A DNA stretch of 64,000 bases from Niebla homalea (GCA_019925105.1 JAHGAU010000007.1:186001-250000); one strand, 5' to 3'; shown: positions 45,156-56,708, counted from the stretch's first letter. The notes: a model not told the origin generated them from the sequence alone. Translations and numbers: made by a program.

Positions 45156-46270
45156 AATCACTGACTGGTTGGCTACATATAGATACTTGCCTCCCCTATG
45201 GAGGTGTAGTGGTGAACGAGTGAGTTGGTGGATGGGATGGGAGCGTGAGTCGAGATCTATGATCTGATAAAGGCGCCGGGGGGGGGAAAGGATTGCGTCT
45301 TGGGAGGCAGGGAGGGAGGCAGGTCGGGCATATAGATCTGTCACGCGTGAGGCGCTCGTGTGCTTTTGCGTGCGTGCATGCGTGCGTCTTTGTGAGTGTG
45401 TGTACTCGGATTACTTGATTGGGAAAGGATGGGGGGGGGGTGGGTGTAGTACCACGTATGCTGGTGGGATGGGGATCGGGTTTTGTTGGGATAGGATGCT
45501 CCACTTGGATGTCAAACGTTATCATTTGCCTGTCTTTGGGGGGGTGAGCAGGGAGCAAATGTACGCTAGGGCAACGCAAACGGGAAGTTGAGGGGGGAGA
45601 TGGAGGCTGTTCATGTTCTCGAAGGAAGCGGGAAGGATTATGGTGGCTTGGGGAGGCGGGATGCCTTTCGGTTGAAGTGGTCGAGATGAGCTGGATCGAG
45701 ATGGTTTTGGCTGCGATGAAGTTCGTGGTGGTGAATGGAAGCTGGAGCAGCGAATGGAAAATGCAGAAACAAATGGACAGTTAATCTCGCAAGCAATACA
45801 GCGGGAACTGGAAGATATGGGAACGAGCTCATTTGAAGCAGTTGGTGGGTATAAATCTTTGAGCCACTGTAATCCGAATTGATTTTTTTTCCCCTTCCAT
45901 CGTTCTCGTGAATCCTTTGGGTAATGCGTATGTACACAGAATTATGATCGGAAACAAATGCTGTAGGACGATATGGTATTTGGTATTCGCTTTGGATGAA
46001 GATGCTCAAATATTGCATCCGTGCATCGAAGGCTTCCTGATGCCGGTCCGCAAGCTGATGTTTCACTGAACGCCTGGTTGTATGCAAAATCGTTACCCTC
46101 CTCTGGAAATCAGAAGAGAGCTCGTTCATTATTCCTCGGCGTCATGATCCAGCTTGACGCTTTCGAGGAATTTCGTGGATGAGTGGTGTGGTGATGATGA
46201 GCTTCGACAAAGGTTTTGGAAATCTCTTTGTCTGCTGCGAAAGATGGAGATGATTGAGGAATGCAGATAG

Positions 46271-47377
46271 TCAATCGTCAAAGCGGCCGTCTCTTATTGG
46301 CGTGTTGGATCTCTTCTTCCAGCCAAGCATCTTCTTCCATCCATTGTCTGGCCGACCTTTCGGGCTCGACCCTCCAAACTCTGAAGATGGTGGTGTGTTG
46401 GGTGGCGTCATCGGTTCATGGCCCGGACTGTGGTGGCCACTTGCGGAGTCATCCGTCATGGACTCTGGCTCTACACTGCCACCACTAGACGTATGACTGG
46501 TGGTTCTGTTTCCATAAGTCTTGTTGCTGTAGCTTGAAGGGTTGGCGGTAAGGCGGCCGGTAGGATCGGAGGAAGCGAAAGGAGATTCCCGAGAGCTGGG
46601 GGAGCCTCTTCTTCTCGATTTGCTTCTGCTCAAGGTCTTTTTCTCATGTGAGCTGTCCGAGCCTCCACGTTTCCGACGTGCCACCTCAACCATACTGTTT
46701 TGCTTTTCCCTTTTTATATTGATGGCGCGGGATGAAGGCGGCACTTCATTGAGAAAAGAAATGAGGACGGATTCTTCCATCAAGTTGTATATTATCTTGA
46801 CAGCGGCGGTGAGCACTTCTGGACTTGGAGGTGTGATGTGGTTCGGGAGGGAGAGTAAGGCGTCGCGTACGTCGGCAGGGATGTTGATCTCTCGCGGACA
46901 GTCCGGGGTAATGTAGGCGTCTATCAGTCGCTGCCACAGCATTCTCAAGTGCCCACTCTCCTCGCCCCCCGATTGTAACGGCTTTCCGGCGGTTTGCAAG
47001 GCTAGCTTATCATACTTTTCCTTGTAACGGTCAGCGTCCAAGGTGAACTCTAAATTCTCCAAACAATGATTCTGGGAGAGGTAGGCGGTGAATGCGCTCA
47101 AAGTCCAGGGCGGTGGTGCCGCGTTGGAGAGGACGTCGGGTAGGGTAGGTCTTTGAGGGTGATAGGGTCCGTGTGATTTCAACTTCTCTTCATCGACTGC
47201 GAGGCGGAACGGAGGTGTTTGCCTCACATCCTCCATTGACATGGTATCCTCGTCGTCTGCGTCGCAGTCGGATATTATGGTGGGTGTTCGTGACCAGGGT
47301 TCTGGTGATGGGGTACGTAGATATTCCTCCGGGGGGGACTGTGGCTGTTGCTGTTGCTGATGTTTCCGGCGAATCAT
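46271..47377 (-). CDS. RGS-domain protein (short fungal RgsA/Rgs2-like type)
   Basis: Single-exon frame of 368 aa from the ATG at 47377. The frame is open 38 codons further without an ATG and could be continued by an upstream exon. An RGS domain spans about residues 87-220: PPPWTLSAFTAYLSQNHCLE, NLEFTLDADRYKEKY, then LRMLWQRLIDAYITP and EESVLISFLNEV. RGS proteins accelerate GTP hydrolysis by G-alpha subunits. The N-terminal placement and a Ser/Pro-rich, basic C-terminal tail (KTLSRSKSRRRGSP, GWKKMLGWKKRS) fit the short fungal RgsA group rather than the DEP-containing FlbA group. A Gln run (QQQQQ) lies near the start. Which G-alpha it acts on is not visible. Confidence 0.85.
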   Translation of the reverse strand: MIRRKHQQQQQPQSPPEEYLRTPSPEPWSRTPTIISDCDADDEDTMSMEDVRQTPPFRLAVDEEKLKSHGPYHPQRPTLPDVLSNAAPPPWTLSAFTAYLSQNHCLENLEFTLDADRYKEKYDKLALQTAGKPLQSGGEESGHLRMLWQRLIDAYITPDCPREINIPADVRDALLSLPNHITPPSPEVLTAAVKIIYNLMEESVLISFLNEVPPSSRAINIKREKQNSMVEVARRKRGGSDSSHEKKTLSRSKSRRRGSPSSRESPFASSDPTGRLTANPSSYSNKTYGNRTTSHTSSGGSVEPESMTDDSASGHHSPGHEPMTPPNTPPSSEFGGSSPKGRPDNGWKKMLGWKKRSNTPIRDGRFDD

Positions 47378-50362
47378 GACTCTTTTCCAGCCTCTTATTC
47401 GGGATCCAGTACTTTCAATGGCTCCAACCTTTCGTTTGTTAGAGCACCGACGGTTCGCAAATTGACAAGTAGGTATTTCGGGACGAGCCACTTTGACGAC
47501 GGGCCTCGAAGTGAATCGAGGAGACTTCTAAGTGTTTACGGGGTTCATCGGGTGGCGGAGGATTTGGGCGGTGTCAATTCCGACGTGATCGGGGTAATGA
47601 AGGAAGAGGGATGAAGTGTGTGAGTGACGTTGATGAGAGTCGCTGCGTCGATTTTGTAACAAGGTTGAATGGCTGAGGGTTTGATCGGATACGGTCTTCA
47701 TTCAGTCTGGTATCCTGGATGTCATCCAGCAATCCAAGGGAGTAGTACTGATCACAAGACCAAACTAATGAGTCGATGCGTGACGTGTAATTAGCTATTG
47801 TTATCCTTGTGTGGCTGTCAGAGAGTTTGCGACAATCTTTCAATGACGATCGACGATGGATTGCCAATCTCCTCAGGCGACAGTGACTTGAAAGATTGGA
47901 TATTGAGATGTTGCGAAATGAAGGTGGGTGGTATTGCAGAGTCAGTCATCCAATAGTAGTCATCAATCGCCTCAGGCGTGAATAGTACTTTTAATTCCTC
48001 CTCTGTGGACAAGCAAACAGCAAACAATAAATGGAGTGGTTTGAGGTTGTGACTGAATGTATCTTGTAGGGAAAAGAAGAGGGGGCTAATCAGTCATTAC
48101 GGATTTTTGACTTTGGGGTGGGGACGGAGTATCCGCAGTCGATGGGAAAAGCAGGGCTAAAGAGGATTGGAAATGCGTGGTGGAGCAGAAGTTAGACAGC
48201 GGAAATAAGTATGGAAGACTGATGGAAGCATCTTCGTTGAACGCTAGAAGGTCTCTAGCGCTTCGATTGTGATTTGGCTTAAGATTACCCTCCTCCCTCC
48301 ATCCAATGACAGCCATGGAAATACGCCTTGCATTACTCGCTGACTCCCAATCACCTCATGATTGCCCTCAAATCACGCCAGCTAAGCTTGTTCGGGTTCG
48401 CTTAACTTGCTATTCTCGTTCATTCACTTCGGCGGTTGGCCTGCACGCAGAGAATAATGAGGAAAAGAAAAGGTCCGTCGGTTTCTAGAAGGAGATCCCA
48501 CTACGGATCCGTAGGGCCCACAATTCCACCATCCATACTCCACAGTCCTCACCGCTCGAATTCATGAATAGGTTGATTAGTTGAATTGTTTGAATAGCTC
48601 AATCGCTCCATCATGTTCACGAGCGGCAAACCAATCAGATGGGATCAGCTCGGCGATAAAATCTGCAACGCGGCAAAAGCTACGGTGTTGCTTGCCCAAT
48701 TCTGATGCCTAAAAGCGGGCGTTGTTCCTCGTTGGCCGTTGCGGGGATTTGATCGACTGCGCAAACTCTGATCAATGAAGGATGAACGAAGAACCGCCAA
48801 GGGCCGATAACAGTGCCAAGCGACACTGATGTCCATAAAGATGTGGTGCTGACTCGTCAAGCCGTTAAAGACCCCCCCAAAGTCTCCGTCACCGAGGGTA
48901 CCGGATAAAAGTCAGGCAGTAGCGCACATGCCAGCCTCTCCCGTCTCTGGCTATTGATTGTCGATAGTGAATTGTTTGATTGCTCTCCTTTTCTGCCCGC
49001 CTCCACTTCCACTCTTATCTCCTACCGCCATACGGAGGTACGGCCGCAGCAATCAAGAACGCATAGATTATTGAGTTGCAGAATGCTAGATAGTAATCCT
49101 GACCCAGTCTGCTACATGCGACAGGATGATACTGCACCGCCATCACGTACGGGACAACGGCAATTGGTCTATAAGACACTGCTCTTCATCGGAGCATTAA
49201 TCAACCAATCCAGTGCCGGATCGTGGACCGGAGCCGACAAAATCTCCACTTCCTCCACGCTAAGCAGCAAGATTTGATCATCAGTCATGAGCGCCAGGCG
49301 AGCGACATGAGTTATTATGGCAACTTGGCCCGAACAAGTCGATAGCGCAGCGGGAGGCTTAGGGCTTCGCAGAATTCTCTGATTGGTGATGCTAAAGAGC
49401 AAAGCATACCAAAAGGCTATCGCTCTGCAGTACGTCAGCAACCCGCCACTCCTTTTCCTCCAAACAACAAATCAGCATGACCAGCGTTTATTCCGAATGG
49501 GGGACGCGAATAAAGTCACTACTGAACGCTCCACCAAAACGTGTGGTGCCGGTCGATCCTCGCTTCATAGCTCACCTTATCTGTTGCGCATAATTCCACC
49601 TCCAGGCTTCCAGCAAACAACTCCAGATACGCGACCCTGTCAGAAAGCGCTGACAAGCCCGAGCTTGGCCTCTTGTTGGCGATGAACGTATGGATTTGTA
49701 TGGACAGCGACATCAATGCCAACACGGCTGTGCAGTGTGCACTGAGCTTCCGCGAAAAGTCTTGGGTTGAGACTCACTTCAGCTCTGTCTCTTCTTGGGT
49801 TTGAAACAACCACGTCGATACCCGCCCGTAGGGCTCTAGAGTCCAGAGTCTAGGCACGCTTTGTCGTCACTGCCCCACGCCTTCAGCATGCGGTCAGACC
49901 AACGACCGCTGCTGCTGTATCCTCTATGCTTGTATCCTTTCGATGCCTCGGCCTCTGCAATGTGTCTAATCGATAATGATGCGTTTCTTCAAGCTCTCCC
50001 GTCGGAGCACCGAACTCTCTGTTTTAAGCGGACTTCATAGCTCAACTACTTCCACGCTGCGCTTATAGAAACACCAGTAGTCTAGTCGCGGCTGGCTTTC
50101 TCATGATTAAGCTCAGGTACCCCCGAAGCTATCGCGGATACCCTGTCGCCGGCACAATCAACCTTGTCATTCGTTTGATAATGTTTTGGTAATCTGGTTA
50201 CCTTTCCCCTACTACTGCTACTCTCACCGTTGTTGTCTAATTGATGCCACCGGCCGTGAAGCACTGACCTGGATTATCGGATAAGCACGTGAAAACGGCG
50301 TCAGGGCGCGCATCCATTCGTGAAATCAGTGATCAATAATGCAGTTCAAAGTGCGATACATT
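47378..50362. other. Gene-free interval of about 3 kb
   Basis: The largest empty stretch in the window. Frames up to about 107 codons occur on both strands without motifs, and composition is balanced. The left 250 bp may contain an unresolved 5' exon of the RGS gene. No repeats, tRNA-like folds or transposon coding were recognised by eye. Confidence 0.4.
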
Positions 50363-52220
50363 CTAGGAATTCCGTTGCCCTGACTCATCTACATGCACCT
50401 TGAGCCCAGACGTTGTCTCAAGATTTGCAGTGGTGAGATCCCAATTCGCAGATTTGATGTCCTGCATGCAAGCCACCCATCTGGTCGATAACTCGATTCG
50501 CAAATCTTGAATGACGCCAAGTACCTTATCAGGCGTCGCGCCTGTCGCCAAACCGGCAGCCTCAAAGCGGTGAGCCAGCCAGAGAGCATGGGCCCATGCC
50601 TTCATTTGATCGTGTGGGGTCGCCCCATCTTTCAGGACTATGCAGGCTTCTCGATCCGGATGTTGATACCAGAGCAAGTATCTCTCATCCGAGAAGATCT
50701 TCACCATCCGGGAAAGGATAGCGTCAGGATCTCGAAACGAACCAGTCAACGTATGCGCTCCCGCCCACGGCTTCAGCACATCCTGCAAGGACACGCCAAC
50801 CCTGGCGCTTCCAATCGGATCCTGTCCCTTCCATCTGAGCACTCCATCCCGCTCGAAGATTCGCTCCTGATTTGAGACTTTCTTCGGGCTCATCACAACT
50901 CCATCCGCTAGGTATGCTGAGAAGACGAGATTGGCTCTCTGTCGATTCAGTGTGTGCAAGCTGACCGAACGCACGGCCGCGTGGTTCAACGCCAGATGGA
51001 TGGAAAGAAGCAGTATCAGACATGTCCATGTTGCTAGTGGTGATGAGACTTGAGACACGACCAAGCTTCCCGCCTGCAAATTTTTCAGTGTTTGGTAGGC
51101 AAGAAAGACATTGGAATTCTGGAACTGACAAGCATGCCCAAGAGTGATATGACAGTCTCCTGACTCGAGTCTTTCTAAATCACGGTCAACTCATGGATCG
51201 GACCCTGGACCAAAGAACGAGCCACTTACGGCGTTCAATTCTCCCAGGTTTCCCCATTTTGCAAAGTGCGCACTCAGGCTAGCCTTTGAACTCCCTGCTG
51301 CCACTCCGCACAAAGCCCTGAGAATACTTGAGAAGCTCAGCAGGACGACCCTCAGGGTCTTGGGCAAGGCCGGGGAGAGACAATCGAGGATCATGGCAGA
51401 GTCGTTGAAGACATCGGCAGCTAATCGATACATCTTGCATTCCGGCTCGAGGGTGGTACCAAGCTTGTGAGCGAATAAGATGGTAGCTATTCGGCCCATG
51501 CTATCTTGTAGAACAGAGAGCAGCAAAGCTGCGGTAGCGGATGCATTGGCATCGCCGACACCAACACCTAGAACATATATTGTTAGCTCAGATTAGCACC
51601 ATTATTTCACCAGAAAGGTGTTGTACCTTGCAGTACAGCTCTTGAGGACAGTAGACCAGCGATGGAGCTTGCAAATGCCTGGAGCGAATCCTGTGCCGCA
51701 ATCAGTGAATACATGAGCGGATTGACCTTATGCCTTCTTACAAGGCTGATGACTTACGTAGATCTGATACCTTTATTCGGACAAATTCATCAACGCTACT
51801 GCAAGTCCCACGTGGGCGACATGTTGCGAACTATCGCAGGCAATAAACATGAATTGTGGAGCTCATACCACATGTAATCCTCGGTCACACTGTGAGGATA
51901 GCCAGCTGGTAAGAAGACAGCCAATAGGTCCTTCCACAGATTGCCATCTTTTTCGGGTCTCTACCGGTTGACCGAATACGTAGTCAGCTCCAGATACCAG
52001 CCTTGGAAGCTTTCCATCGTGCGGAAGACGTGCCACGTTGGGAACAGCAGATCATGATAGTGCGGTGCACCGTGCGAGAGTTTATCGAGTACCAGGGTTT
52101 CAGGAAGTGAGATGGGCTTACGATGACATCGATTCGTTCTTTGCCGTCGTCGCTTCGAGAGGAAACGTACGTGGCCACTTCCTCGCCCGTCTCATTCCTT
52201 TCCACCAACTTGATAGCCAT
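50363..52220 (-). CDS. RUS/DUF647 family protein (RUSF1-like)
   Basis: Seven exons: 52220-52122, 51960-51872, 51770-51758, 51690-51627, 51567-51230, 51174-51130, 51073-50363, giving 452 aa. The family core reads DLLAVFLPAGYPHSVTEDY, MYQIYDSLQAFASSIAGLLS, VLQGVGVGDANASATAALLL, LQDSMGRIATILFAHKLGT, CKMYRLAADVFNDSAMILD and AHFAKWGNLGELNA, followed by hydrophobic segments (SLVVSQVSSPLATW, LILLLSIHLALN). This is the Root-UVB-Sensitive/C16orf58 family of membrane-associated proteins, biochemical function unclear. Exon 3 is only 13 nt but supplies the conserved Tyr-Gln-Ile-Tyr and keeps the frame at both ends. Introns are 161, 101, 67, 59, 55 and 56 bp. The 161-bp first intron could hide another small exon. 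Confidence 0.88.
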
Positions 52221-53226
52221 AACCACAATTCAATGACGTCTTGCAAATATAAGTGTATCGTCACGCGACATACGGAACATGTCGGACTTACCTCCGCTGC
52301 GCAAAGGACGGATCTTGCTCTTCTAATTGGTCGCCCAGGAATCTCGTCAATCTTAGAATGCTTTAGGGGATCGTGGTGGATTTTCCGGGCATTTAGTATG
52401 AGCGATGCGCGACAGCGCGAAACCACAAAGGGGCAAGCATGGGGTTTGACCCATGGCGGCGCAGCGCTCATGACGATCTAAATCTCTTTCCTGGGCTCGA
52501 ATTGGTCATGATTGAGACTCGACAGACTACAATTCTGACTGGGTTCAGCCTAGGATCTCGTACTTGCGACGGAATACGGGTACGGCTCAATGGCATCGTA
52601 TACTAAGATGATCGATCGATTATAATCGTGGCCTTTGTGAACTCAAACGACCACCTAACGATCCTGACAAATTGTTGCAGTTACATTGGAGTAGCTACAG
52701 GGGGGAAGGTGCATTGACTTGCGCCAATCAGGAAGTGGCCCTACAGCCAATCTTCGCATACTGTGGAGCTGAGCTTGCGAGAATGCATGTGAGATTGCGG
52801 CATGAGACTGCTGCAAGTGCAGCTCGCTTGGGCAGGGACCATGGCTGTGGAACAGGTAAGATCATGCAACTGTCATGCAATCGGATGCCAAATTCTCGGT
52901 TAACCTGGTTGTACTCCGGGATGCTGTCAATCGTTCATGTAATTGAAAGAATTGACTTGGATTTGCTCGGGGGCATATCTAATAATTATACGTATGGGTT
53001 GATTTCAAAAGATGGCCTCAAATGTGTATGTGTGTCAGTGTCATGGAACACAAAACGGCACGGTAGTCTGGGCCCACCAAGGCTTTTTTTCCCTTAGCTT
53101 CCTCATTGACGTGTTTGCTTCGTTGTTTGCTCAAACTTCCTTCTTTCTCTCCACAATCGTCTTCCGCCTTCTCTTTCATGCCGCTTCTCTTTCCCTTCTC
53201 TTGTTCTCTCTTCATCCATCCGAGAC
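52221..53226. other. Intergenic of about 1.0 kb
   Basis: Head-to-head promoter region between the RUS gene and the disordered-protein gene. The last 150 bp are CT-rich, as is common just upstream of fungal start codons. No other feature recognised. Confidence 0.4.
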
Positions 53227-55305
53227 ATGCCTAACAAGTATTCTCACTCTTTTGTGCTGTCCAATTACGAAAAGCAGGGTCTCACAGTATACAACGACTT
53301 TGAGGGTCCCCACCACAAGGCATGGAGTCCGTCAGGGAGGTCAGACCCGCCAAGGTCTCGACCCTCATCTTCCAAGCCCACCTCACATCCTGCCATTGAA
53401 CCTCGCTCCTCTCTGCCGCCCCCACCGCTTCCCCAGACTCGGCTCCGTCTTCAGGATTCGCAGGATCTTCGAGCATTGCCGACGCCCAAGACTACTCAAA
53501 GGCCAAGGCGCCTGAGCAATGATACAGTCGATCTCGGGCCCAAGTCTTCTGTGAAGCTTTCGTCAAGTCAAAAGTCCCTTGATAAGAGGAGGGCAACTGC
53601 ACGTGAGAGCTTCGACTACTATAATTTGTATGAGCAGGCGCCACCGTCACGTTCCTGGCAGCAAGAAGCAGATATCGGGTCAGACAGGCTGCGGGTCACC
53701 GATGAGCTGGACGAAGAATTGGATGGAGGATTGATCTTCGGAACGCAGAAGAAAGGGGCCGTGGCCACTTCACGCTCAGAGCGGGAGATCACACGTCCTC
53801 CTGAGCCTGTCCGTTCGGAACCTGTTCGTCCAAATCATGTCAGAAGGTTGACCTCGGATACTGCGATATGGAATCCTCAGTCACCTGCACCTCCGTCTTC
53901 TTTCCAAGAGCAGGAGCCAGTGATTGGGTCAGAGCCTGCAGAAGCCGAGAATGTGTTAAGAAAGAGCTCCGTTCCCGCTCAGATCCCCCTCACTCCACCT
54001 CGGACGCCCAAGAGTACAGTGAGTATGGCTAGTTGGGAGGATTTCTCTCTCGAACCCAATCTTGACGAATTGGCTGGACCTCTCCCGTCCATCGAGGTAC
54101 CTCCAGGGTATCGTATCGTCCGTCATACATACGATACTCCGCCAGCTTCCATGTCTGGGAGCTCGAATCCGTCCAAGTCTGTCATCCAACTCCCTCCAGC
54201 AGACTCTTTGCCTCCAGCGCCACCACCTGACCGTCGAGAACAATTTCACACATACGACACACCGCCAGCTTCCATGTCTGGAGCTTCCAACCCATCCAAA
54301 TCTGCCATACGCCCTCCCCCACCAGATTCCTGGTCTCCGAAACCCTTCCCCGATCGTGGAGGGCAGCCTCTACCTGCCTCAGTCCGGCCTTCTATCTGTT
54401 ACTCACCGGATTTTCCCCCAACTGAGATTGATGCTTTGGAGGACTCTGACCGGGGATTTTCAGTAGGTTGTCCAGAGGACTTTGTAGACTTTGACGCCGA
54501 TCTCGAACCGCTGCCATCCTCTGTCTCTCCCGACATGGAACCGACCATCTGTCCCTGGGTAGATCGTCCCGATGTTCCGGCGGTGTCTCGGATCCTCCGC
54601 CATGATCGGGGTCTGTCCTCTTTCTCGGGTGTTTCATCTCGAGCGAGCACTTCATCCTTCGACTCAGCAGCCCCACCGCCGATTCGTCTCACAAGTCGTG
54701 ACGGACACCCTCGTAAGATGCCCGCTGTTCTAGATTCACCGCATGAATCGAGACCGCTTCCAGTTCCACTCTTACCAGACAATGCCACCACGGCTAACAA
54801 GAACCTGAAATCCCACTCCTTTTCTTCCCTCCTCAATCGTACATCACGATGTCCTCACGTCAAATCAGTTCCCTACGAGCACGCCAAGCAAGGTCCATTC
54901 CCAATTTCTATCAACGTCTCTCGTACCGGCACCCCTAGCATCCCCACCATCTTCTCCACCTACCAAGGGCCCTTCCCATCGGGACCACCCGCCGCCGTCT
55001 CGATCACAGCATTCGCAGACGAACGCCCACGTCTCTTGCATCGACCGAAGACGGCTGGGACTTCCAACGCCGCCGAGCATCGCCTCAGCGCGTCAATTAC
55101 TTCTTCAGCGAGGGACCCATCGGGTGGCGCTGGCAGGATTGGCCAATCAGCTGGTAGTAGTAGCAGCAGGCGACACAGCAGGATTTTGCCTGGCGAAAGG
55201 GAGAGCCAAGCGAAGCGGTCGAGCTGGTTCAGGAGTGATCCGTTTGATCTGTCCTTGGGAGAAACGGAGTGTCGGCCTGGCAGGAGGGTGGTAGCCTGGG
55301 AGTAG
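53227..55305 (+). CDS. Large disordered Ser/Pro-rich protein, unknown
   Basis: A single-exon frame of 692 aa from an ATG preceded by a CT-rich tract. It is low-complexity, rich in Ser, Pro and Arg, with no transmembrane segment and no recognised catalytic domain. The most conserved-looking stretches are the N-terminus (MPNKYSHSFVLSNYEKQGLT) and the C-terminal part with TSRDGHPRKMPAVLDSPHES, SFSSLLNRTSRCPHVKSVPY and SRILPGERESQAKRSSWFRS. A 41-residue unit is tandemly duplicated at residues 300-381. The many SP/TP sites suggest a phosphorylated scaffold-like protein, but that is speculation. Confidence 0.72.
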   Translation: MPNKYSHSFVLSNYEKQGLTVYNDFEGPHHKAWSPSGRSDPPRSRPSSSKPTSHPAIEPRSSLPPPPLPQTRLRLQDSQDLRALPTPKTTQRPRRLSNDTVDLGPKSSVKLSSSQKSLDKRRATARESFDYYNLYEQAPPSRSWQQEADIGSDRLRVTDELDEELDGGLIFGTQKKGAVATSRSEREITRPPEPVRSEPVRPNHVRRLTSDTAIWNPQSPAPPSSFQEQEPVIGSEPAEAENVLRKSSVPAQIPLTPPRTPKSTVSMASWEDFSLEPNLDELAGPLPSIEVPPGYRIVRHTYDTPPASMSGSSNPSKSVIQLPPADSLPPAPPPDRREQFHTYDTPPASMSGASNPSKSAIRPPPPDSWSPKPFPDRGGQPLPASVRPSICYSPDFPPTEIDALEDSDRGFSVGCPEDFVDFDADLEPLPSSVSPDMEPTICPWVDRPDVPAVSRILRHDRGLSSFSGVSSRASTSSFDSAAPPPIRLTSRDGHPRKMPAVLDSPHESRPLPVPLLPDNATTANKNLKSHSFSSLLNRTSRCPHVKSVPYEHAKQGPFPISINVSRTGTPSIPTIFSTYQGPFPSGPPAAVSITAFADERPRLLHRPKTAGTSNAAEHRLSASITSSARDPSGGAGRIGQSAGSSSSRRHSRILPGERESQAKRSSWFRSDPFDLSLGETECRPGRRVVAWE
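54124..54369 (+). repeat. Two-copy in-frame tandem duplication (123-bp unit)
   Basis: Copy 1 (54124-54246) and copy 2 (54247-54369) each encode HTYDTPPASMSG followed by S/A-SNPSKS and a Pro-rich spacer ending near a PDR motif. The first 22 residues are nearly identical and the rest has diverged. Confidence 0.85.
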
Positions 55306-56382
55306 AGGCGGGGTTTGATGGAAATACATTATGAACGACTTGAACTCCATCTGGCTGTGAATTTGACGAAAGGAACTTACGAAACAGAACGATGACACCC
55401 AGTCATGGTCTTGGAATTGAGGGTTCTCGCAACAAGTCCTGGCAGCCGACTGAAAAAGGGCATCCGTCTATTGCCCCAAGAGAGACAACGACCATTGAAC
55501 GCAGTACCCCAAGAGCAAAGCCTTAAAAAACCGAAACGTAAAAACCGTCGATCGACTACGTGCACAATACCCCCTTATGCATATGGACATCGTTTCCGGC
55601 ATATCTACTGCATCGACCTCGGCTGCTCAAGGCTCCCCACCGAATACACTACAGTTTTTAGGCTCGTATCATGGACTTCGCTCAGATGCTTCTGACAACA
55701 CAATGGTTGTATGATCTAGCTACACAAAATTAATATCTTGGTTGGCGTGGAGTGGACAAATATCAATAGAAGCTTGCTGTGAGCCATTGGGCTTTGGAAC
55801 ACCAACATCACATAACGTACGAATTACCCCCCATGCAGTGAAAACTCACAGATAAAAAGCTCAGGTAGCTCAGATCGCTTCAGAAGCTTACATCCCATCA
55901 AACAGTTTGGGAAATTTGGAAGTGCAATGTCCTGTCCTGAAAGACGTCAAGACTCATTAAAGGATGAAATTACAACTTCCTTCCACTGTCCAATCCTTCC
56001 AAGTATCCTTACACTGCATCCTCAGTCGAAGCGTTCATGCATGGCTTCCAAGAGGACCATGCGAGGACTAATCGCAATTCCCAAGATCCGTCATTCCCAT
56101 CACTGCCACTCAAAAAGCCACGCCACACCCACAAAATCCCAGCTGTCATACTTAAAGCTTTACATTCTTATCATCATTCGTTCATTCTCATCATCATTCA
56201 TTCATTCTCCGTTAAAACTAGGTAATGTGATACCCTCGTCCGGGCAGACGTCTCATACTCCTAAATATCTACCATCATAATCTACGACATCCCCAAATTG
56301 CTAATCACACCCATTCCCACCATGCCCCCAAAAAGAGAGCGTGGGTAAAGAAGGTCAGGGGAGACAGCGTGAGAGCGAAAGC

Positions 56383-56442
56383 GAGAGAGAGAGAGAGTGT
56401 GTGTGTGTGAGAGTGAGAGTGAGAGAAAGAGAAGAGAGAAGA
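56383..56442 (+). repeat. (GA)n-(GT)n compound microsatellite
   Basis: A GA dinucleotide run passes into GTGTGTGTGT and then into GAGAGT/GAGAGA units. Confidence 0.85.
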
Positions 56443-56671
56443 GAACGATTCACAGCCATCGTCCCTCCTGCCCATTCCAATCGCTTGAATGAAAGCCGTC
56501 CGTCACAGCTAGACGCCGCATTTCCCCTTGATCGCTCGCTGTGGATGGGCAAGTGTGCCCTGGATCCCTATCTATCGATCTTGGTCGCCACTCGCCACCC
56601 TTTTTCCCACTGCGCTCCGCCTCCCGCAAGCATTGCGTCCTCTTGCTCAGATAAGATGCCTCGACCTGTTT

Positions 56672-56672
<1 letters not shown>

Positions 56673-56706
<34 letters not shown>
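56673..56706 (+). repeat. (GA)n microsatellite
   Basis: About 17 uninterrupted AG/GA dinucleotides, about 230 bp to the right of the compound GA/GT array on the same strand. Confidence 0.9.

Positions 56707-56708
<2 letters not shown>

Larger units (their letters stand above)
43751..46270. other. Gene-free 2.5 kb with low-complexity and a skew flip
   Basis: No gene recognised. Contents: a tetranucleotide array at about 44579-44610, C-rich DNA from about 44670 to 45170 including a run of eight or more C near 44905, a CGCACGCC-like repeat at about 45117-45155, then G-rich DNA from about 45190 to 45660 with G-runs near 45280 and 45430. The flip is centred near 45.2 kb. Confidence 0.45.
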
